Source: Eubacterium sp. ER2 | GTDB taxonomy: Bacteria; Bacillota; Clostridia; Lachnospirales; Lachnospiraceae | Length of the DNA: 64,000 bases | NCBI RefSeq assembly: GCF_000765215.1 | Contig: NZ_JPJE01000018.1 | Location: 124,001-188,000, forward strand | Reading direction: 5' to 3' | Part shown: positions 25,514 to 34,507 of the stretch, in pieces | Numbering within the stretch: position 1 is the first letter of the stretch | Layout: the number at the start of each line of letters is the position of its first letter | Notes under the pieces: generated by a model | What the model was told of the DNA's origin: nothing | Database searches by the model: none | The model's input: only the letters and a program-made list of their open reading frames with translations | Program-made: the position numbers and the translations under genes

Positions 25514-26425
25514 ATGCAGGTCAAAGCGATAACCCCCAGGGGATACTGCAAGGGCGTTGTGCGTGCAATAGAGATGGCAAAAAAGGCAAAGGACGAAAAG
25601 AAGCCCATCGTCATCCTGGGCATGATCGTCCATAACCAGTACATTGTGGATGCCCTGAAGGAGATGGGCATTGAGACCATTGATCATCCGGGGAAGACAC
25701 GTCTGGAGCTTCTGGATGAGATTGATGAGGGGACTGTGATCATCACGGCCCACGGGGCCAGCGATCAGGTGTTTGAAAAAGCTCGCGGCAAGGGACTCCA
25801 CGTCATCGACGCCTCCTGCCTGGATGTGATCAAGACCCATAATGTGATCAAGACGAGGCTGCAAGAGGGCTTTGAGGTATTATATTTTGGAAAGGCAGGG
25901 CACCCGGAGGCGGAGGGGGCTGTCTCTATCGACGCGGAAAGGGTCCACCTTATTACCAGCAAATCTGACCTTGATGGCATAGATCCGGGCAGGTCCTACG
26001 TCATCACAAACCAGACTACCATGTCCCTGTACGATGTGCAGGAGCTATGCGAATATGCGGAAAAGCTGCTGCCTTACGTACTCGTCGAGAAGGAGACATG
26101 TACAGCCACCAAGATCCGGCAGGAGGCCATCAAAAATATGGACGAGGATGTGGATATCGTGTTTATCGTGGGGGATCCCCACTCCAATAACACCCAGAAG
26201 CTGGCCGCCATCGCCCGGGAGAAACGGGAGGTCTACATGATAGAGAGCCTGGAGGATCTGGATGTGGAGCTTTTGAGAGGGAAGAGAAAGGCCGCTGTCT
26301 CCTCGGGGGCGTCCACCCCCACCTATCTGACAAACCAGGTCATTGGATTTCTGGAACAGTTTGAGGAAACTGATCCCGCCACTTACCGGAAGCCAGCCAC
26401 TGACCTGACGAAAATTCTTGACTGA
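25514..26425 (+). CDS. ispH: 4-Hydroxy-3-methylbut-2-enyl diphosphate reductase
   Basis: A 303-residue Fe-S enzyme that makes IPP and DMAPP in the last step of the MEP isoprenoid pathway. The three cluster cysteines are C12 (RGYCKGV), C102 (DASCLDV) and C196 (ETCTATKIRQ). Substrate residues include H40, H80 and H130, with the acidic pair in GHPEAEG and the SNN motif in GDPHSNNTQ. The ATG at 25514, with AGGAGAGAAG upstream, is used rather than the longer basic extension. No fused S1 domain is present, unlike many Clostridia. Confidence 0.94.
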   Translation: MQVKAITPRGYCKGVVRAIEMAKKAKDEKKPIVILGMIVHNQYIVDALKEMGIETIDHPGKTRLELLDEIDEGTVIITAHGASDQVFEKARGKGLHVIDASCLDVIKTHNVIKTRLQEGFEVLYFGKAGHPEAEGAVSIDAERVHLITSKSDLDGIDPGRSYVITNQTTMSLYDVQELCEYAEKLLPYVLVEKETCTATKIRQEAIKNMDEDVDIVFIVGDPHSNNTQKLAAIAREKREVYMIESLEDLDVELLRGKRKAAVSSGASTPTYLTNQVIGFLEQFEETDPATYRKPATDLTKILD

Positions 26426-26447
26426 CCGGTCATAGAAAGGGAACCTG

Positions 26448-27461
26448 ATGAGAGAAAAGAATTATAACCTGGAACTGATACGCATGGTGTCCTTTGTCCT
26501 GGTGATCGCCATACATGTGAGCAATTATTTCTGCCGCGGCTACGGGGAGATCCCGGACAGTGAATACCTCTTTTCGCTTGTGGTGGACACGGCGGCCAGA
26601 GTGAGCGTGCCCTGCTTTTTCATGATCACCGGGGCGCTGCTCATGGGGAGGGATGAGCCTCTTGAGAAGCATGTGAAGAGACTGATCCGGTTTTTTACCG
26701 TGCTGGTGGTGTGGAGTCTGGTCTACTATCTGTGGAATACCTTTTACATGAAGTCAGATTTTGACCTGCGGACGATCCTCTATGAGCCTGTGGAGGCGCA
26801 TCTGTGGTATCTGTATGCCATGATACCCATTTACCTGGTCCTCCCGTTCCTGCAGGTGATGTGCAGGAACTTCAGCGTAAAGCTGGAGAAAGCCTTTTTT
26901 GTAGTGACTACAGGGACGGTCATTGCCAATTACCTGCTTTGGCTGATGCACGGCGAATTTTACTACGACCCGCCTCTGATCGGGGACCGGGTCTATGTCT
27001 ATTACCTGTACGCGGGCTACTATCTCTATAAGTACAGGGCCCGCATTCGCCTCAGCCAGAGGGCGGCAGCAGCGGTATGCGCTGCGAGTCTTGCCGCCTC
27101 CTTTGGCATCACGCTGGCCGCGACGGTGGTACAGGGGGATCACTACGAGGGAGCCCTTACCTATGGCATGCCCTTTATCGTGCTGGCCTCTGCCATGTTT
27201 TTCCTCGTTATGCTCAGGCTGAGAGGTGGAAGCCTGCGGCCCGGTGAGAGGGCAAAAAGGGTCATAGATCTCTTCTGCGGGTGCTCCTTTGGGATCTATC
27301 TCATCCATATCCTGTTCCTGGACAATTACAAAAAGCATATGGAGCCCTACGATCTGTCCGCCTGGATCGCGGTGCCGGCGCTTGTGGCGAGTATCACAGC
27401 CGTATCCTTCCTGTGCGTCTGGCTGCTGCGAAGGACGAAGCTTGGACGGAAGATCACCTGA
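26448..27461 (+). CDS. Acyltransferase 3 family membrane protein
   Basis: A 337-residue integral membrane protein with about ten hydrophobic segments. The N-terminal LELIRMVSFVLVIAIHVSNY carries the catalytic His of the family, and the CFFMITGALLM segment is typical. Such enzymes O-acetylate cell-wall or surface glycans, usually on the outer face. The acceptor is unknown and no polysaccharide locus is nearby. It starts 22 bases after ispH and ends 54 bases before the aminotransferase. Confidence 0.88.
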   Translation: MREKNYNLELIRMVSFVLVIAIHVSNYFCRGYGEIPDSEYLFSLVVDTAARVSVPCFFMITGALLMGRDEPLEKHVKRLIRFFTVLVVWSLVYYLWNTFYMKSDFDLRTILYEPVEAHLWYLYAMIPIYLVLPFLQVMCRNFSVKLEKAFFVVTTGTVIANYLLWLMHGEFYYDPPLIGDRVYVYYLYAGYYLYKYRARIRLSQRAAAAVCAASLAASFGITLAATVVQGDHYEGALTYGMPFIVLASAMFFLVMLRLRGGSLRPGERAKRVIDLFCGCSFGIYLIHILFLDNYKKHMEPYDLSAWIAVPALVASITAVSFLCVWLLRRTKLGRKIT

Positions 27462-27515
27462 TACCGCAGGCAGAATAGATACACAGAAAAACTGACGCAG
27501 CAAAGGAGAAGATTT

Positions 27516-28724
27516 ATGAAATACGATTTTACTTCCATCATGGACCGGTCGGGGAAGGACGCCCTGGCCGTCGATGCCCTGGGTGCCAATCCCATGGCCC
27601 CCACGCCGCCGAAGGAGGGATTCGACTTTATCCCTATGTGGGTGGCGGATATGAATTTCGCGACTGTCCCCACTGTTGTGGAGGCGATTACAGAGCGGGC
27701 GAAGCATCCGGCCTTCGGGTATTTTGCCCCCAGTGACGCCTACTATGACTCAGTGATCCGGTGGCACAGAGACAGAAACGGTGTCACGGATCTTGTGCCT
27801 GCCTGTATCGGCTATGAAAACGGCGTGCTTGGCGGCGTGGTCAGCGCCATAAACGCGTTCTGCTCCAGGGGAGACAATGTACTCCTCCATTCTCCCACCT
27901 ACATTGGCTTTACCGGCTGCCTGACAGACAATGGCTACAACATAGTCCTTTCCCCGCTGGTTAAGGACGAGAAGAATGTCTGGCGGATGGATTTTGAGGA
28001 CATGGAGAGAAAGCTTTCGGAACATAAAATCCACGCGGCCATTTTCTGCTCTCCCCACAATCCATGCGGCCGCGTGTGGGAGCGCTGGGAGATCGAGAAG
28101 GCCATGGAGCTCTACAGGAAATACGACGTCATGGTCGTCTCGGATGAGATCTGGTCAGACATTATCCTGGAGGGACACAGGCACATTCCCACACAGAGCG
28201 TGTCGGAGGATGCGAAGATGCGCACCGCCGCCTTTTACGCGCCGTCCAAGACCTTTAATCTGGCCGGCCTGATCGGGAGCTATCACATTATTTATAATCC
28301 ATATATCAGAGACCGGATCGCAAAGGAGTCTTCCCTCAGTCACTACAACAGTATGAACGTACTGTCCATGCACGCCCTCATCGGCGCTTACAGGCAGGAA
28401 GGCCGCGAGTGGGTGGATGAGCTGCGCCAGGTCATCACCGGAAATGTGGACTATGCCTGCCGGTTTATCAAGGACCGGCTGGAGGGCCTGGAGGTCAGCC
28501 GCCCGGAAGGCACCTACATGCTTTTTGTGGACTGTACAAAGTGGTGCCGGGAGCACGGGAAAACGATCGAGGATGTGGAGCGGGCGGCCTGGGATGTGGG
28601 CGTAGGGCTTCAGGACGGCCGCATGTTCCATGGCCCTTGCCATGTCCGTATCAATCTGGCGCTGCCTTTTTCCAGAGTGCAGGAGGCCTTTGAGCGCCTG
28701 GCCAGGTACGTCTTCTGTGACTGA
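27516..28724 (+). CDS. PatB/MalY-type PLP aminotransferase (C-S lyase)
   Basis: A 402-residue fold-type I PLP enzyme. The family N-terminus is visible in IPMWVADMNF, PLP-contacting residues in SPHNPCGRVW and VVSDEIWSDI, and the Schiff-base lysine in APSKTFNLAGL. The PatB/MalY group cleaves cystathionine or cysteine conjugates, and some members are regulators, so the reaction is not fixed by sequence. AAAGGAGAAG precedes the ATG. Confidence 0.9.
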   Translation: MKYDFTSIMDRSGKDALAVDALGANPMAPTPPKEGFDFIPMWVADMNFATVPTVVEAITERAKHPAFGYFAPSDAYYDSVIRWHRDRNGVTDLVPACIGYENGVLGGVVSAINAFCSRGDNVLLHSPTYIGFTGCLTDNGYNIVLSPLVKDEKNVWRMDFEDMERKLSEHKIHAAIFCSPHNPCGRVWERWEIEKAMELYRKYDVMVVSDEIWSDIILEGHRHIPTQSVSEDAKMRTAAFYAPSKTFNLAGLIGSYHIIYNPYIRDRIAKESSLSHYNSMNVLSMHALIGAYRQEGREWVDELRQVITGNVDYACRFIKDRLEGLEVSRPEGTYMLFVDCTKWCREHGKTIEDVERAAWDVGVGLQDGRMFHGPCHVRINLALPFSRVQEAFERLARYVFCD

Positions 28725-28742
28725 ATACTTTTAGGCCGAAGA

Positions 28743-28771
28743 TTGACAAGATCCGACAATCTTACTACAAT
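28743..28771 (+). promoter_or_regulatory. Promoter of the Q/N-rich membrane protein gene
   Basis: TTGACA (28743-28748), 17 bases, TACAAT (28766-28771). The spacer contains part of an inverted repeat, AGATTG with CAATCT (28740-28745 and 28757-28762). Confidence 0.7.
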
Positions 28772-28807
28772 AAAACTATCAGAAATGAGAAGGAAGGGGA
28801 CGAAGAA

Positions 28808-29833
28808 ATGGCAAGATTTTGTACACAATGCGGAAGAAGACTGGAAGAAGGCGAGGTCTGCAACTGCACGCAGCAGAACCAGAATACTGCACAGAGCCAG
28901 AGCACGGCTGCTCCCGGAGCAGGGAGCCAGCAGCAGAGCGGCAGTCAGCAGTATAATCAGGGCATGAACGGCGGCCAGCAGAGCGCACCCTACACAAATT
29001 ATCAGGGCGGCCAGCAGCAAAATCAGGCGGCAGGCGGGCAGCAGCAATACCAGGGAGCGAATTACCAGCAGTATAACCAGGGCATGAACAGTAATCAGCA
29101 GTACGGACAGGGCATGAACGGCGGCCAGCAGTCCCAGTGGGCGGGCATGAACAGCCAGCAGATGAAGCAGATGGGAGCCCAGGCCATGGCGGGAGCCAGG
29201 AACATGTTCCGGGAGGTTCTTCCCATCCTGAAGCGCCCAGTGACAGAGACAAGAAGGATAGCCGCGGGCAACTCCCCGCTGGTGGGTCTGGAGCTGATCG
29301 GCCTGAAGGCGCTGATCATCCTGATCATTGTCCTGATCGCGGCATCCAGGATTTCCGGAATCTCTAACGGTATGATACAGATGCCTTATTTTAAGCTGAT
29401 CATACTCACTCTCCTTTTAACCGTGGGAATTGACGCCTTGGAGGCTGTGCTCCTGAATGCGTTCGCCGGCATGTTTAAGGGCAGCACCAACATAAACGCC
29501 ATGTTCTGCGTGGTGGGAAGCCGGGCGCTCTACGACGGGATTATCGCCATCGTGGCAGGCCTGCTGGCTCCGTTTTTCCTCACCGGCTCCGCCTTTGTCC
29601 TTGCGTTCGGCGGTCTGATCCTGCCCTATGTCCAGTACGGGGCTTACCGGTCGGTTGCGCAGGGGGACGATGACAGAAGAGTGTACGCGTTTTTTATCGT
29701 GAAGGTGATCTCAGCGCTTGTTCTGTATGTCATTTTCTACCTGATGGCAGCTGACATGCTGACTTCTATGATTGGAAGCGCTATGAGCGGCCTTGGCTCA
29801 GGCTTCGGTTCGGGCTTTGGCTCATACTATTAA
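28808..29833 (+). CDS. Zinc-ribbon, Q/N-rich, multi-pass membrane protein
   Basis: A 341-residue protein in three parts. Residues 1-20 form a zinc ribbon (C5, C8, C18, C20 in FCTQCGRRLEEGEVCNC). Residues about 21-120 are almost wholly Gln, Asn, Gly, Tyr and Met, with repeats of YNQGMN and QQYNQGMNGGQQ, resembling prion-like sequences. Residues about 150-325 hold five hydrophobic helices in a Yip1-like arrangement. The tail is SGLGSGFGSGFGSYY. Zinc ribbon plus membrane domain is common in Lachnospiraceae proteins of unknown role, but the Q/N segment here is long. It is followed by the selenoprotein gene after 19 bases. Confidence 0.85.
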   Translation: MARFCTQCGRRLEEGEVCNCTQQNQNTAQSQSTAAPGAGSQQQSGSQQYNQGMNGGQQSAPYTNYQGGQQQNQAAGGQQQYQGANYQQYNQGMNSNQQYGQGMNGGQQSQWAGMNSQQMKQMGAQAMAGARNMFREVLPILKRPVTETRRIAAGNSPLVGLELIGLKALIILIIVLIAASRISGISNGMIQMPYFKLIILTLLLTVGIDALEAVLLNAFAGMFKGSTNINAMFCVVGSRALYDGIIAIVAGLLAPFFLTGSAFVLAFGGLILPYVQYGAYRSVAQGDDDRRVYAFFIVKVISALVLYVIFYLMAADMLTSMIGSAMSGLGSGFGSGFGSYY

Positions 29834-29852
29834 AAAGGGAGCGTGATCCGGA

Positions 29853-30155
29853 ATGATGGTAAAGCTGAATGACCAGGCCAGGGCATATATGGAAAGGCTG
29901 GGCTGGAGCGACCTTGTGCTTGGCGTGGAGGAGTACACCAGCTGATGCGCGCCTCCGTATAAGGAGATCGTGGTAAGTTTTACCCGAGAGGACAGGGAGG
30001 CCATGGAGGCGAAGGGCTATGTGGCCGCAGAGAGCGAGGTCGGTAATGTGTATTACCCCGCGGAAGGGGTGAAGACCTCGGAGGAAATAGCCGTGAATTA
30101 CATAGAGTACCCGTGGCTTACCAGATTTGAAGTGGAAGGGATCGAGCCGTCATAG
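29853..30155 (+). CDS. CC/Se motif selenoprotein, read through in-frame UGA at codon 31
   Basis: One frame runs from ATG 29853 (or the adjacent ATG 29856) to TAG 30155, interrupted only by TGA at 29943-29945, which is followed by a Cys codon: EEYTS-U-CAPPYKEIVV. The 100-residue product matches the small CC/Se motif family, in which the first Cys may be selenocysteine. Homology-like content continues on both sides of the TGA (YVAAESEVGNVYYPAEGV, then YPWLTRFEVEGIEPS). A hairpin at 29968-29987 fits a bacterial SECIS element. A gene finder would call only the last 61 codons. Its function is unknown. It probably shares a message with the upstream membrane gene and ends at a strong terminator. Confidence 0.82.
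29968..29987 (+). other. Candidate bacterial SECIS hairpin
   Basis: A stem of eight pairs, TCG with CGA below and GGTAA with TTACC above, has a single bulged U at 29971 and a three-base GTT loop with G first. The loop begins 32 bases after the UGA, inside the usual 16-37 range. Both ends lie within the coding frame. Confidence 0.65.
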
Positions 30156-30176
30156 AGCGGGCGGCAGCTGGAAAGA

Positions 30177-30222
30177 AAACTCTGTGCAGATGAAAAACAT
30201 CGGATCTGCACAGAGTTTTTTT
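30177..30222. terminator. Terminator after the selenoprotein gene (bidirectional)
   Basis: A 16-bp stem, AAAACTCTGTGCAGAT with its complement, is followed by a run of T residues to 30222. It also faces the minus-strand gene that ends at 30224. Confidence 0.9.
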
Positions 30223-30223
30223 G

Positions 30224-30595
30224 TTAGGCAGAGACGATGGTAAAATAGTATTTCCGGTCTCCCACAGTGACCCGGAAGACAGTGTCATTGAACGTGCGCT
30301 TCCACCTGTACAGGAAGGGCATGACCTGTTCTACCTCCACATCGTATCCCTCATACATTTCTTCTCTTTGAACGGACACATCCCCGGAGCTGATGCAGAA
30401 GAGCCAGAGAGTGTCAATATCAGCGTCATGGCGCCTGGTGGAGCCCGCGTCCCACTGGACCAGATAGTCGTCCACAGGAAGCCGTGTCAGCAGGCCGTCC
30501 CTGGCAAATACAGTTGGGTTTAACCAGAAAATAAGCAGAAACAGCAGGATGACCACAGCCAAAAGACACAGCAGTCGTTTTTTCTTTGCTTTCAT
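30224..30595 (-). CDS. Small membrane-anchored or secreted protein, function unknown
   Basis: A 123-residue protein beginning KAKKKRLLCLLAVVILLFLL, a basic stretch and a hydrophobic helix (about 7-25) typical of a signal anchor. The rest is soluble, with aromatic and acidic residues (DDYLVQWDAG, VMPFLYRWKRTFND) and no cysteine motif. GGGAGGCGG precedes the ATG. I do not recognise a family. It stands alone between two opposite-strand units. Confidence 0.75.
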   Translation of the reverse strand: MKAKKKRLLCLLAVVILLFLLIFWLNPTVFARDGLLTRLPVDDYLVQWDAGSTRRHDADIDTLWLFCISSGDVSVQREEMYEGYDVEVEQVMPFLYRWKRTFNDTVFRVTVGDRKYYFTIVSA

Positions 30596-30706
30596 TTACA
30601 CCGCCTCCCTGGGGAAAATGGATATCAGGCTTCAACTCTTTCAAAAAGATACTGACAGCACCTCGACCTATGATGTAAAATTATAACACAGAAAGAGGTG
30701 AAAGCA

Positions 30707-31504
30707 ATGATTAATTACTCGGAAAACGCACAGAAGCAGTATCACACCCAGGTGGGAGAGGGGGATGTGGGACGATATGTGATCCTCCCCGGGGATCCCA
30801 AGCGGTGCGAAAAGATCGCGAAATATTTTGACAGTCCGAAGCTGATCGCGGACAGCAGGGAGTATGTGACCTACACCGGTTATCTGGAGGGGGAGAAGGT
30901 GAGCGTTACCTCCACCGGCATCGGCGGCCCGTCGGCGTCTATCGCCATGGAGGAGCTGGTTATGGCAGGGGCGGACACATTTATCAGAGTGGGCACCTGC
31001 GGCGGCATGCAGCTTGATGTGAAGAGCGGGGACATTGTGATCGCCAGCGGCGCCATCCGGATGGAGGGAACCAGCAGAGAGTACGCTCCCATTGAGTTCC
31101 CGGCGGTGGCGGACATAGGGATCACCAACGCGCTTATAGAGTCGGCGGAGGAGCTTGGGTATCCCTGCCATGTGGGCGTGGTGCAGTGCAAGGACTCCTT
31201 TTTCGGCCAGCACGCGCCGGAGACAAAGCCGGTCAGCTATGAGCTTCTGAACAAGTGGGAGGCCTGGAAGCGCCTGGGCTGCCTGGCCTCGGAGATGGAG
31301 TCGGCGGCTCTCTTTGTGGTGGCCAGCGCGCTCCGCGTCAGGGTGGGCTCCTGCTTTCTTGTCATGGCTAACCAGGAGCGGGCAAAGGCCGGGCTGGAAA
31401 ATCCGGTGGTCCACGACACAGACACAGCTGTACGGACTGCTGTGGAGGCTCTGCGCAGGATGATCCGGGCCGGGCGACAGGCCGGCAGGGAGGAGAAAAA
31501 GTGA
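30707..31504 (+). CDS. udp: Uridine phosphorylase
   Basis: A 265-residue enzyme that splits uridine with phosphate into uracil and ribose-1-phosphate. The PNP/UDP family motifs are [14 protein letters not shown] (phosphate site), [16 protein letters not shown] and RVGTCGGMQ, and the nucleoside site is [15 protein letters not shown] lies just before the ATG at 30707; the upstream GTG is not needed. It overlaps cdd by four bases (GTGA) and precedes deoC, which forms a nucleoside salvage operon. Confidence 0.93.
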   Translation: MINYSENAQKQYHTQVGEGDVGRYVILPGDPKRCEKIAKYFDSPKLIADSREYVTYTGYLEGEKVSVTSTGIGGPSASIAMEELVMAGADTFIRVGTCGGMQLDVKSGDIVIASGAIRMEGTSREYAPIEFPAVADIGITNALIESAEELGYPCHVGVVQCKDSFFGQHAPETKPVSYELLNKWEAWKRLGCLASEMESAALFVVASALRVRVGSCFLVMANQERAKAGLENPVVHDTDTAVRTAVEALRRMIRAGRQAGREEKK

Positions 31505-31962
31505 CAGAAAGAGGACAGGTGGATAAAAAGCAAATGGATAAAGGACAGATACAGGAGCTGATCAGCGCGGCTATGGTTCAGCTTGAGAAGGCCTACGCAC
31601 CCTACTCTCACTTTAAAGTGGGGGCGGCTCTTCTAACCAAGGAGGGAAGGATCTACACAGGATGCAACATTGAAAACGCCGCCTACACCCCCACCAACTG
31701 CGGGGAGAGAACCGCTTTTTTCAAGGCAGTCAGCGAGGGAGAGCGCCACTTCCGGGCTATCTGCATTGTGGGAGGCATGGACGGCGTGCCGACAGACTAC
31801 ACGGCTCCCTGCGGGGTGTGCAGGCAGGTCATGATGGAGTTCTGCTCCCCGGAGGAATTTGAGATCATACTGGCCAGGGGAGCGGAGGACTATCAGGTGT
31901 ATAAGCTGAAGGATCTGCTGCCCCGGGGCTTTGGGCCAGGCAATCTGGAGAAGAAGGATTAG
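31501..31962 (+). CDS. cdd: Cytidine deaminase
   Basis: A 153-residue zinc enzyme that converts cytidine or deoxycytidine to uridine forms, feeding the phosphorylase before it. The zinc ligands are the Cys in [11 protein letters not shown] and the pair in [10 protein letters not shown], and the catalytic Glu is in CGERTA. The GTG start overlaps the udp stop. The first 11 residues are extra compared with typical family members, so ATG 31534 is an alternative start. Confidence 0.95.
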   Translation: MTERGQVDKKQMDKGQIQELISAAMVQLEKAYAPYSHFKVGAALLTKEGRIYTGCNIENAAYTPTNCGERTAFFKAVSEGERHFRAICIVGGMDGVPTDYTAPCGVCRQVMMEFCSPEEFEIILARGAEDYQVYKLKDLLPRGFGPGNLEKKD

Positions 31963-31986
31963 TAGAAAGAGAGGACGAAAAAGAGA

Positions 31987-32637
31987 ATGGACAGGATGGA
32001 AATATTAAGCCATGTAGACCACACGCTGCTGGCCCAGGACGCTGCCTGGGAGGATATACGGCAGATACTGGACGACGCGGTCGCCTACAGGACCGCCTCC
32101 GCCTGTATCCCGGCGGCCTATGTAAAGCGGGCGGCAGATTATGTGGAAGGGAGGCTTCCCATCTGTACGGTGATCGGCTTCCCCAACGGATACAGCACCG
32201 CGCAGGCCAAGGCTTATGAGGCCCGGGACGCTGTCGCCAACGGAGCGTCGGAGATCGATATGGTGATCCATGTGGGGGCCCTCAAAGATAAGAGATACGA
32301 TGAGATCGAGGAGGAGATCCGCAGGGTGCACGAGGCATGCCAGGGAAGGATCCTGAAGGTCATTATCGAGACCTGCCTCCTCACAGAGGAGGAGAAGATC
32401 GCCATGTGTGACATCGTCACAAGAGCCGGTGCGGAGTACATCAAGACATCCACCGGATTTTCCAGCGGCGGAGCCACCTTTGCGGACGTGGAGCTCCTGA
32501 GAAAGCATGTGGGAGAAGGAGTGAAGGTCAAGGCGGCCGGGGGCATCCGCTCCTTTGAGGATGCGGAGAGGTTCCTGGAGCTGGGGGCTGACCGGCTGGG
32601 CACAAGCAGGCTGGTAAAGCTGATGAAAAACAGTTGA
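31987..32637 (+). CDS. deoC: Deoxyribose-phosphate aldolase
   Basis: A 216-residue class I aldolase that splits deoxyribose-5-phosphate to glyceraldehyde-3-phosphate and acetaldehyde. The Schiff-base lysine is in [12 protein letters not shown], with [13 protein letters not shown] near the C-terminus and DHTLLAQDA at the start. It completes the udp-cdd-deoC salvage operon. There is no terminator before the T-box promoter, so some read-through to the T-box region is possible. Confidence 0.96.
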   Translation: MDRMEILSHVDHTLLAQDAAWEDIRQILDDAVAYRTASACIPAAYVKRAADYVEGRLPICTVIGFPNGYSTAQAKAYEARDAVANGASEIDMVIHVGALKDKRYDEIEEEIRRVHEACQGRILKVIIETCLLTEEEKIAMCDIVTRAGAEYIKTSTGFSSGGATFADVELLRKHVGEGVKVKAAGGIRSFEDAERFLELGADRLGTSRLVKLMKNS

Positions 32638-32649
32638 TAAAAAAATAAA

Positions 32650-32679
32650 TTGACAGACAAGTGTGTCCGGTGCTATACT
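32650..32679 (+). promoter_or_regulatory. Promoter of the T-box operon
   Basis: TTGACA (32650-32655), an 18-base spacer and TATACT (32674-32679). The start would be near 32686, just before the leader's first stem. Confidence 0.75.
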
Positions 32680-32685
32680 AACTAC

Positions 32686-32957
32686 CATAAACCGGAGACG
32701 GGGAAGTTGTATTGCCAAACGGTCTGCAGCGAATTCGGGATGGTGGAAGCCGAAGAGATGTCAGTGGCAGTAAGTGGGCCCCGGAGGGCGATGTGAAAGG
32801 AAGAGCTTCCGAGTAGCCGAGACGCAAGGCCAGCGTTAGAGGGCCAGGGATGTGATGGCATTCCGGCAGAGTGGGCATATCTATGGGATATGTCAAACAG
32901 GGTGGTACCGCAGGTTTTTACCTGTCCTTGAAGTATTTTCAGGGACAGGTTTTTTTA
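32686..32957 (+). promoter_or_regulatory. T-box leader (tRNA-sensing attenuator), probable Trp specifier
   Basis: Stem I closes with CGGGG (32699-32703) and CCCCG (32779-32783). The apical part TTCGGGATGGTGGAAGCCGAA is typical of Stem I. The specifier bulge TAAG-TGG-G puts TGG (32775-32777), a Trp codon, in the reading position by analogy with the glyQ leaders. The T-box AGGGTGGTACCGC is at 32899-32911, followed by a terminator, ACCTGTCC (32920-32927) with GGGACAGGT, and a T-run to 32957. The acceptor-pairing base in TGGT would favour a discriminator A, whereas Trp tRNAs usually have G, so the specificity is not certain. It controls the TIGR04076/AKR/NhaC-type genes. Confidence 0.88.
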
Positions 32958-33040
32958 TTTTACAGGAAAGTCCTTCGGGCTTTACTTTTGCAGGAAATCT
33001 GTCAGCCGGATGCAGGGAAAGACAGTCTGGAGGTGAGAAA

Positions 33041-33412
33041 ATGGATGACAGCTTTATGCTTTATGACCTGAAGGTGGAAGTGGTCGGGTCGGAGAAGCCC
33101 ATGGTGTGCAGCCACAGGGAGGGAGACTATTTTCTGGTGATCGGAGAAAATCTTGTCTTTCCGGAAAACAATTCCTTTTCCATGTACGCCCTGAGCGCGC
33201 TGCTCCCCCTGCTTCCCGCAAAGCAGCGGGTGCTGGATCAGAATGACTGGATGCTCTCGGACAGCGTCATCGCCTGTCCGGACCCGAACTGCGGGGCAAG
33301 ATTTAAGATTACCCGTATCGGGAAACGGAAATTCAGCCACGGCGCGTGTACAGTGGAACCTCTCTACAGGGAAGAAAATGAAAAGACAGAAAAAGGAGAA
33401 GACAGACTATGA
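33041..33412 (+). CDS. TIGR04076-family protein
   Basis: A 123-residue protein with the family's N-terminal YDLKVEVV and GDYFLVIGENLVFPE and a single Cys pair in ACPDPNCGARFKITR. There is no signal peptide. GGAGGTGAGAAA precedes the ATG. The stop overlaps the next start (ATGA), so it is translationally coupled to the aldo/keto reductase. The family is small, common in anaerobes, and without a known function. It is the first gene after the T-box. Confidence 0.85.
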   Translation: MDDSFMLYDLKVEVVGSEKPMVCSHREGDYFLVIGENLVFPENNSFSMYALSALLPLLPAKQRVLDQNDWMLSDSVIACPDPNCGARFKITRIGKRKFSHGACTVEPLYREENEKTEKGEDRL

Positions 33413-34458
33413 CAGAGAAGATCGAACTTACAGAAGGCTATAAGATAAGCAGAGTGATCAACGGGTGCTGGCAGCTGTCGGAGGGACACAGCATCAAGAA
33501 TGATCTGGATTTTGACGACGTGATGCGGGCCTTCCACATGCTGGCGGAGAGAGGATTTACTACCTTTGACTGCGGCGATATCTACACAGGGGTGGAGGAG
33601 TTCCTGGGAAAATTCGTGCTGGAGCTGAAAAATGGCAGAGGCGTCTCCCCGGCAGACATCCAGATCCACACAAAATACGTACCGGATCTGGATATGCTGG
33701 ACAAAGTGGATTTCCAGTACACGGAGAAGATCATTGACAGGAGCCTTAGAAGACTGAACCGGGACGTGCTGGACATGGTGCAGTTCCACTGGTGGGATTA
33801 CGATGTGCCGGGATGCGTGGAGACAGCCGGGTATCTGTGCAGGCTGAAGGAGAAGGGAAAGATCCGCAATATCAGCGTCACCAATTTCGATACAGCCCAC
33901 CTGGCAGAGCTGGTGGACGCGGGAATTCCGGTAGTTACAAGCCAGACCCAATACTCCGTGTTTGACAGAAGGCCGGAGAAGGGATATCTGGATTACCTGA
34001 AGCAGCATCACATTCCTATGCTCTGCTACGGAACCCTGTCCGGCGGATTCCTGGCAGAGAGATGGATCGGGAAGAAGATGGAGGAGCCGGAGACAAGGTC
34101 CCAGGTGAAATATATGCAGGTCATCGAGGACTCCCTTGGCTGGGACGGCTACCAGCAGCTTCTTCTCATACTGAAGGATATCGCGGAGAAATACGGTGTA
34201 GGCATATCCCAGGTGGCGTCCCGGTACATTTTGAGCCAGGAGGGTGTGGGAGCAGCCATCATTGGCGTCAGGAACAGCCGCCACGTGGAAGACAATATGC
34301 GGATCTTTTCTTTTGAACTCTCCGGGGAAGATATACAGAGGATCCGGAGCTTCCTTGAGCAGTACCCTACAGTAGAGGGGGAGCCCTTCCAGCAGGAGAG
34401 GACCGTGGGCTCCAAGTACAGGAGCATCATGTGGATGAACTTAAGCGAGGAAGAGTAG
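33409..34458 (+). CDS. Aldo/keto reductase
   Basis: A 349-residue NAD(P)H oxidoreductase. The catalytic tetrad is visible as Asp and Tyr in FDCGDIYTGVEE, Lys in HTKYV and His in VQFHWWDY. The TIM-barrel cofactor end is IIGVRNSRHVEDN. The active-site loop and the N-terminal part differ from well-known members, and I cannot name the substrate. It is coupled to the TIGR04076 gene and followed after 49 bases by the transporter. Confidence 0.9.
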   Translation: MTEKIELTEGYKISRVINGCWQLSEGHSIKNDLDFDDVMRAFHMLAERGFTTFDCGDIYTGVEEFLGKFVLELKNGRGVSPADIQIHTKYVPDLDMLDKVDFQYTEKIIDRSLRRLNRDVLDMVQFHWWDYDVPGCVETAGYLCRLKEKGKIRNISVTNFDTAHLAELVDAGIPVVTSQTQYSVFDRRPEKGYLDYLKQHHIPMLCYGTLSGGFLAERWIGKKMEEPETRSQVKYMQVIEDSLGWDGYQQLLLILKDIAEKYGVGISQVASRYILSQEGVGAAIIGVRNSRHVEDNMRIFSFELSGEDIQRIRSFLEQYPTVEGEPFQQERTVGSKYRSIMWMNLSEEE

Positions 34459-34507
34459 GAGAGAGATACACACAGACATACAGATCATAGGAACAGGAGG
34501 TATTATC

